Below, in pieces: positions 1 to 7,504 of a DNA stretch of 7,504 bases. Position numbers and translations under genes: made by a program. The notes beneath the pieces are model-generated. The model was given only the letters and a program-made list of their open reading frames with translations. It made no database searches and was not told where the DNA came from. Positions within the stretch are counted from its first letter, which is position 1. Each line of letters opens with the position of its first letter. The DNA comes from Actinomycetota bacterium. Lineage in GTDB: Bacteria; Actinomycetota; Thermoleophilia; Gaiellales; Gaiellaceae. The stretch lies in assembly GCA_019234175.1 (NCBI GenBank), contig JAFALP010000169.1, positions 1-7,504 on the forward strand, in the 5' to 3' direction.

Positions 1-6199
<6,199 letters not shown>

Positions 6200-6220
6200 T
6201 CCCCCGAAAGGGGGAGGTTT
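6200..6220 (+). terminator. Stable GAAA-loop hairpin after gyrA, possible terminator
   Basis: Directly after the gyrA TAG, CCCCC (6201-6205) pairs with GGGGG (6210-6214) around a GAAA tetraloop, with a flanking T6200-A6215 pair. Only a short TTT (6218-6220) follows after GG, so it is a weak intrinsic terminator by sequence, though the stem is very stable. It may instead protect the 3' end of the gyrBA message. The structure is direct; the function is inferred. Confidence 0.45.
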
Positions 6221-6221
6221 C

Positions 6222-6237
6222 GGAAGCTTGCCCTTCC
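6222..6237. repeat. Second small inverted repeat in the gyrA downstream gap
   Basis: GGAAG (6222-6226) and CTTCC (6233-6237) form a five-pair stem with a six-base loop. T residues lie on its left (6218-6220) and A residues on its right (6238-6241), so a transcript from the minus strand would show a short stem followed by a U-rich stretch. It could therefore help stop transcription arriving from the converging minus-strand operon. The stem is short, and chance is a fair alternative. Confidence 0.25.
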
Positions 6238-6256
6238 AAAACGCAACATTCCCTTC

Positions 6257-6262
6257 TATAAC
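6257..6262 (+). promoter_or_regulatory. Possible -10 box for the MerR-like gene
   Basis: TATAAC lies in a locally AT-rich patch (about 6238-6269) that stands out from the GC-rich surroundings, 44 bases before the ATG at 6307. No convincing -35 hexamer is seen at 16-18 bases spacing (TTCCAA at 6234-6239 is poor). A separate promoter is plausible because a stable hairpin separates this gene from gyrA. Confidence 0.3.
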
Positions 6263-6295
6263 TCTCAACCGCGGGGTCGAACGACGGCGTGGAGC

Positions 6296-6299
6296 GGAG
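6296..6299 (+). promoter_or_regulatory. Ribosome binding site deciding the MerR-like gene start
   Basis: GGAG lies seven bases before the ATG at 6307, an ideal spacing. An in-frame GTG at 6289 sits upstream of this site and lacks a comparable one, so the ATG is the better start. Confidence 0.7.
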
Positions 6300-6306
6300 T
6301 TCATTC

Positions 6307-6594
6307 ATGGTGGTCGGTAGGCAGGTCGACTTTCTCGAACCAATCAATCTGGCCGACCACCTGGACAAGGTGGAGCTCTACCTCGGTCAGGTCTGCCAGA
6401 TCGCCGGCATCTCCAAGATGCAGCTCGACTACTGGACGAACAAGGCGCAGATCCCCACGAAAGGGAAGAAGCAGCGCATCTACGACATCAACGCGCTCGA
6501 GACCGTGATGCTCATCAAGCAGGCGAAGGACAAGGGCCTGAACCTCGGCGCCGCCATCGATGCGGCGCGCCGGTTCCGCGAGCAGAACCGCTAG
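6307..6594 (+). CDS. Small MerR-type helix-turn-helix DNA-binding protein
   Basis: A 95-residue protein with a MerR-like winged helix and little else. The helix-turn-helix is at about 26-45 (LGQVCQIAGISKMQLDYW), with D41-Y42-W43 where MerR proteins usually have R-Y-Y/W. The wing ends in QRIYD (56-60), matching the family R-x-Y pattern. A further helical segment, VMLIKQAKDKGLNL (67-80), corresponds to the 'I..lk..G.sl' region, followed by a short basic helix [10 protein letters not shown] (86-95). There is no long dimerisation coiled coil, no effector domain and no metal-binding cysteine cluster (Cys30 is the only cysteine), so metal sensing is unlikely. It is probably a sequence-specific DNA-binding protein whose targets cannot be told from here. 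It lies downstream of gyrA after a 107-base gap with its own possible promoter. Its TAG overlaps the stop of the converging gene within CTAG. Confidence 0.8.
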   Translation: MVVGRQVDFLEPINLADHLDKVELYLGQVCQIAGISKMQLDYWTNKAQIPTKGKKQRIYDINALETVMLIKQAKDKGLNLGAAIDAARRFREQNR

Positions 6595-6743
6595 TTCGCC
6601 TCCGGCTCCTCGTCGTCGCCGTCGCTCGTGCCGGGATACGGCTCGCCGACGGCGCCCTCGACCTGTGCGTTCGTGGACGTCGCGTTCTGCGGGCCGGCAT
6701 CCGCGTTCCTGAACCAGTCCCTGATCCGATCGAGCATGCTCAT
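6591..6743 (-). CDS. Small acidic-tailed protein coupled to the slipin gene, function unknown
   Basis: I do not recognise this 50-residue protein. Residues 1-12 ([12 protein letters not shown]) would form an amphipathic helix with M3, L4, I7, W10 and F11 on one face and Arg/Asp on the other. Residues 13-35 are polar and probably disordered. The tail is strongly acidic ([11 protein letters not shown]). No signal peptide or membrane span is visible. The reality of the gene is supported by an ATGA overlap with the stop of the upstream SPFH gene and by a strong Shine-Dalgarno, GGAGGAG (6754-6748), four bases before the ATG. A second in-frame ATG two codons later gives 48 residues. I infer a peripheral membrane or slipin-binding accessory protein, without direct evidence. 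Its TAG is shared with the converging MerR-like gene. Confidence 0.65.
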   Translation of the reverse strand: MSMLDRIRDWFRNADAGPQNATSTNAQVEGAVGEPYPGTSDGDDEEPEAN

Positions 6744-7450
6744 GACGCTCCTCCACGGTCGATGAACGGTTTGATGAGGTCGATCGGCGCCGGGAAGATG
6801 ATCGTCGACGAGTTGGAGCCCCCGATCTCGAGCAGCGTCTGCAGGTAGCGCAGCTGCAGCGCGATCGGATGGTCCTCGATCACGAGCGCGGCGTCCTTCA
6901 GTCTCTCCGCCGCCTGGAACTCGCCCTCGGCATTGATGATCTTCGCGCGCCGCTCGCGCTCGGCCTCCGCCTGCCGCGCCATGGCGCGCTGCATGCCGCT
7001 CGGGATCTCGACGTCCTTCACCTCGACGATGGACACCTTGATCCCCCACGGCGCGGTGGCCTCGTCGATGATGCCCTGCAGGATCTCGTTGATCTTCTCG
7101 CGCTCGGAGAGAAGCTCGTCCAGCACGTGCTGGCCGAGCACCGAGCGGAGGGTCGTCTGCGCGATCTGCGAGGTCGCGACCATGAAGTTCTCGACCTGGA
7201 TGATCGCGTCCTGCGGCGCGACGATCCTGAAGTACGCGACCGCGTTCACCCGCACCGGGACGTTGTCCTTGGTGATGACTTCCTGCGGCGGGATGTTGAG
7301 GGTGATCGTCCGCAGGTCGACCTTCACGAGCTGGTCAACGATCGGGATCTTCCAGACCAGGCCCGGGCCGCGCGGCGGCTCGACCAGGCGGCCCCAACGG
7401 AACATGACCGCCCGCTCGTACTCCCGCAGCACCCGAACGAAGCCCAGCAC
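6740..7450 (-). CDS. Slipin / stomatin-like SPFH (band 7) family protein
   Basis: A 236-residue SPFH protein of the bacterial slipin group, membrane-associated scaffolds often encoded with NfeD. Hallmarks in order: [14 protein letters not shown] (9-22), [12 protein letters not shown] (28-39), [20 protein letters not shown] (44-63), [17 protein letters not shown] (92-108), [11 protein letters not shown] (111-121) and WGIKV (135-139). A charged coiled coil, rich in Ala, Glu and Arg, follows at about 152-190 ([15 protein letters not shown]). The C-terminal [10 protein letters not shown]...STIIFP (201-220) is the assembly region of stomatins. The start is GTG 7450: AGGA (7461-7458) lies seven bases upstream, and an in-frame TAG (7462-7460) blocks extension. 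Slipins usually have a hydrophobic anchor of about 20 residues before the REYERA segment; here only eight residues precede it, so membrane attachment may depend on a partner or on lipidation. The gene sits 9 bases after an NfeD-like end and overlaps the next gene by ATGA. Confidence 0.92.
   Translation of the reverse strand: MLGFVRVLREYERAVMFRWGRLVEPPRGPGLVWKIPIVDQLVKVDLRTITLNIPPQEVITKDNVPVRVNAVAYFRIVAPQDAIIQVENFMVATSQIAQTTLRSVLGQHVLDELLSEREKINEILQGIIDEATAPWGIKVSIVEVKDVEIPSGMQRAMARQAEAERERRAKIINAEGEFQAAERLKDAALVIEDHPIALQLRYLQTLLEIGGSNSSTIIFPAPIDLIKPFIDRGGAS
6748..6754 (-). promoter_or_regulatory. Strong ribosome binding site for the small slipin-linked gene
   Basis: On the minus strand GGAGGAG lies inside the last codons of the SPFH gene, four bases before the ATG at 6743 (six bases if GGAGG is taken as the core). 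It is one of the best Shine-Dalgarno matches in the window and is the main reason for calling the 50-residue frame a gene. Confidence 0.65.
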
Positions 7451-7459
7451 GCTCCGATC

Positions 7460-7504
7460 CTACCCCGCGGGGTGCACCGTGAGTGTGAGCCCGCGCACGG
7501 CCGT
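7460..7504 (-). CDS. C-terminal end of an NfeD-like protein (partial, runs off the window)
   Basis: The last 14 codons, reading TAVRGLTLTVHPAG then TAG, are open to the window edge. 'V.GLTL.V.P' resembles the last beta strand of the NfeD C-terminal OB-fold domain. The position, 9 bases upstream of a slipin gene, is the usual NfeD-stomatin arrangement. In Pyrococcus horikoshii the NfeD partner is a serine protease that cuts stomatin; shorter bacterial NfeD proteins have only membrane spans and the OB-fold, and the portion visible cannot tell which this is. The match is short, so the call rests partly on context. Confidence 0.5.
   Translation of the reverse strand, partial: TAVRGLTLTVHPAG

Noticed and set aside
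6276..6285. GTCG-AA-CGAC inverted repeat as a MerR operator
   Set aside because: Four-base arms are expected by chance in this composition, and it lies downstream of the candidate -10 rather than in a MerR-type spacer.
6289..6306. Earlier GTG start for the MerR-like gene
   Set aside because: The GGAG site at 6296-6299 lies after this GTG and at ideal distance from the ATG at 6307; the added residues are not family-like.

Overview
The window looks like chromosome from a high-GC bacterium, most likely an actinobacterium. Supporting signs are gyrB directly followed by and overlapping gyrA, codon third positions that are almost all G or C, and an intein of the type known from mycobacterial GyrA. 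The protein style (GyrA with '[12 protein letters not shown]', an E. coli-sized GyrB, a slipin operon) makes me lean to a deep-branching soil lineage such as Thermoleophilia. That is an impression from memory, not a search result.

Layout. Bases 1-63 are a short gyrB leader with an extended -10-like promoter element and a strong hairpin plus T-run ending one base before the gyrB start. gyrB (64-2451) and gyrA (2444-6199) overlap by 8 bases and encode the two DNA gyrase subunits. gyrA carries an in-frame 420-codon intein (2828-4087) directly after the codon for the catalytic tyrosine. The intein keeps all splicing residues and an apparently intact LAGLIDADG homing endonuclease; splicing would give an 831-residue GyrA. 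A 107-base intergenic gap (6200-6306) holds two hairpins and a weak promoter-like element. It precedes a 95-residue MerR-type helix-turn-helix protein (6307-6594).

The right end is a minus-strand operon read toward gyrA. It holds the last 14 codons of a gene whose C-terminus resembles NfeD (7504-7460), then a slipin/stomatin-family SPFH protein (7450-6740), then a 50-residue acidic-tailed protein (6743-6591) coupled to the slipin by an ATGA overlap. The small gene and the MerR-like gene converge and share the palindrome CTAG, which supplies both stop codons.

How the genes work together. GyrB (ATPase and TOPRIM) and spliced GyrA (cleavage/religation and DNA wrapping) form A2B2 gyrase, which introduces negative supercoils. 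Because the intein splits GyrA next to its catalytic tyrosine, active gyrase depends on protein splicing. The NfeD-slipin pair is a known membrane-associated module; the small coupled protein may be a new accessory to it. The most interesting points are the full-length intein, whose endonuclease core has different codon use from its host gene; the leader hairpin that appears to bury the gyrB ribosome binding site; unusual residues at drug- and ATP-contact positions in both subunits; and the uncharacterised small slipin-linked protein.
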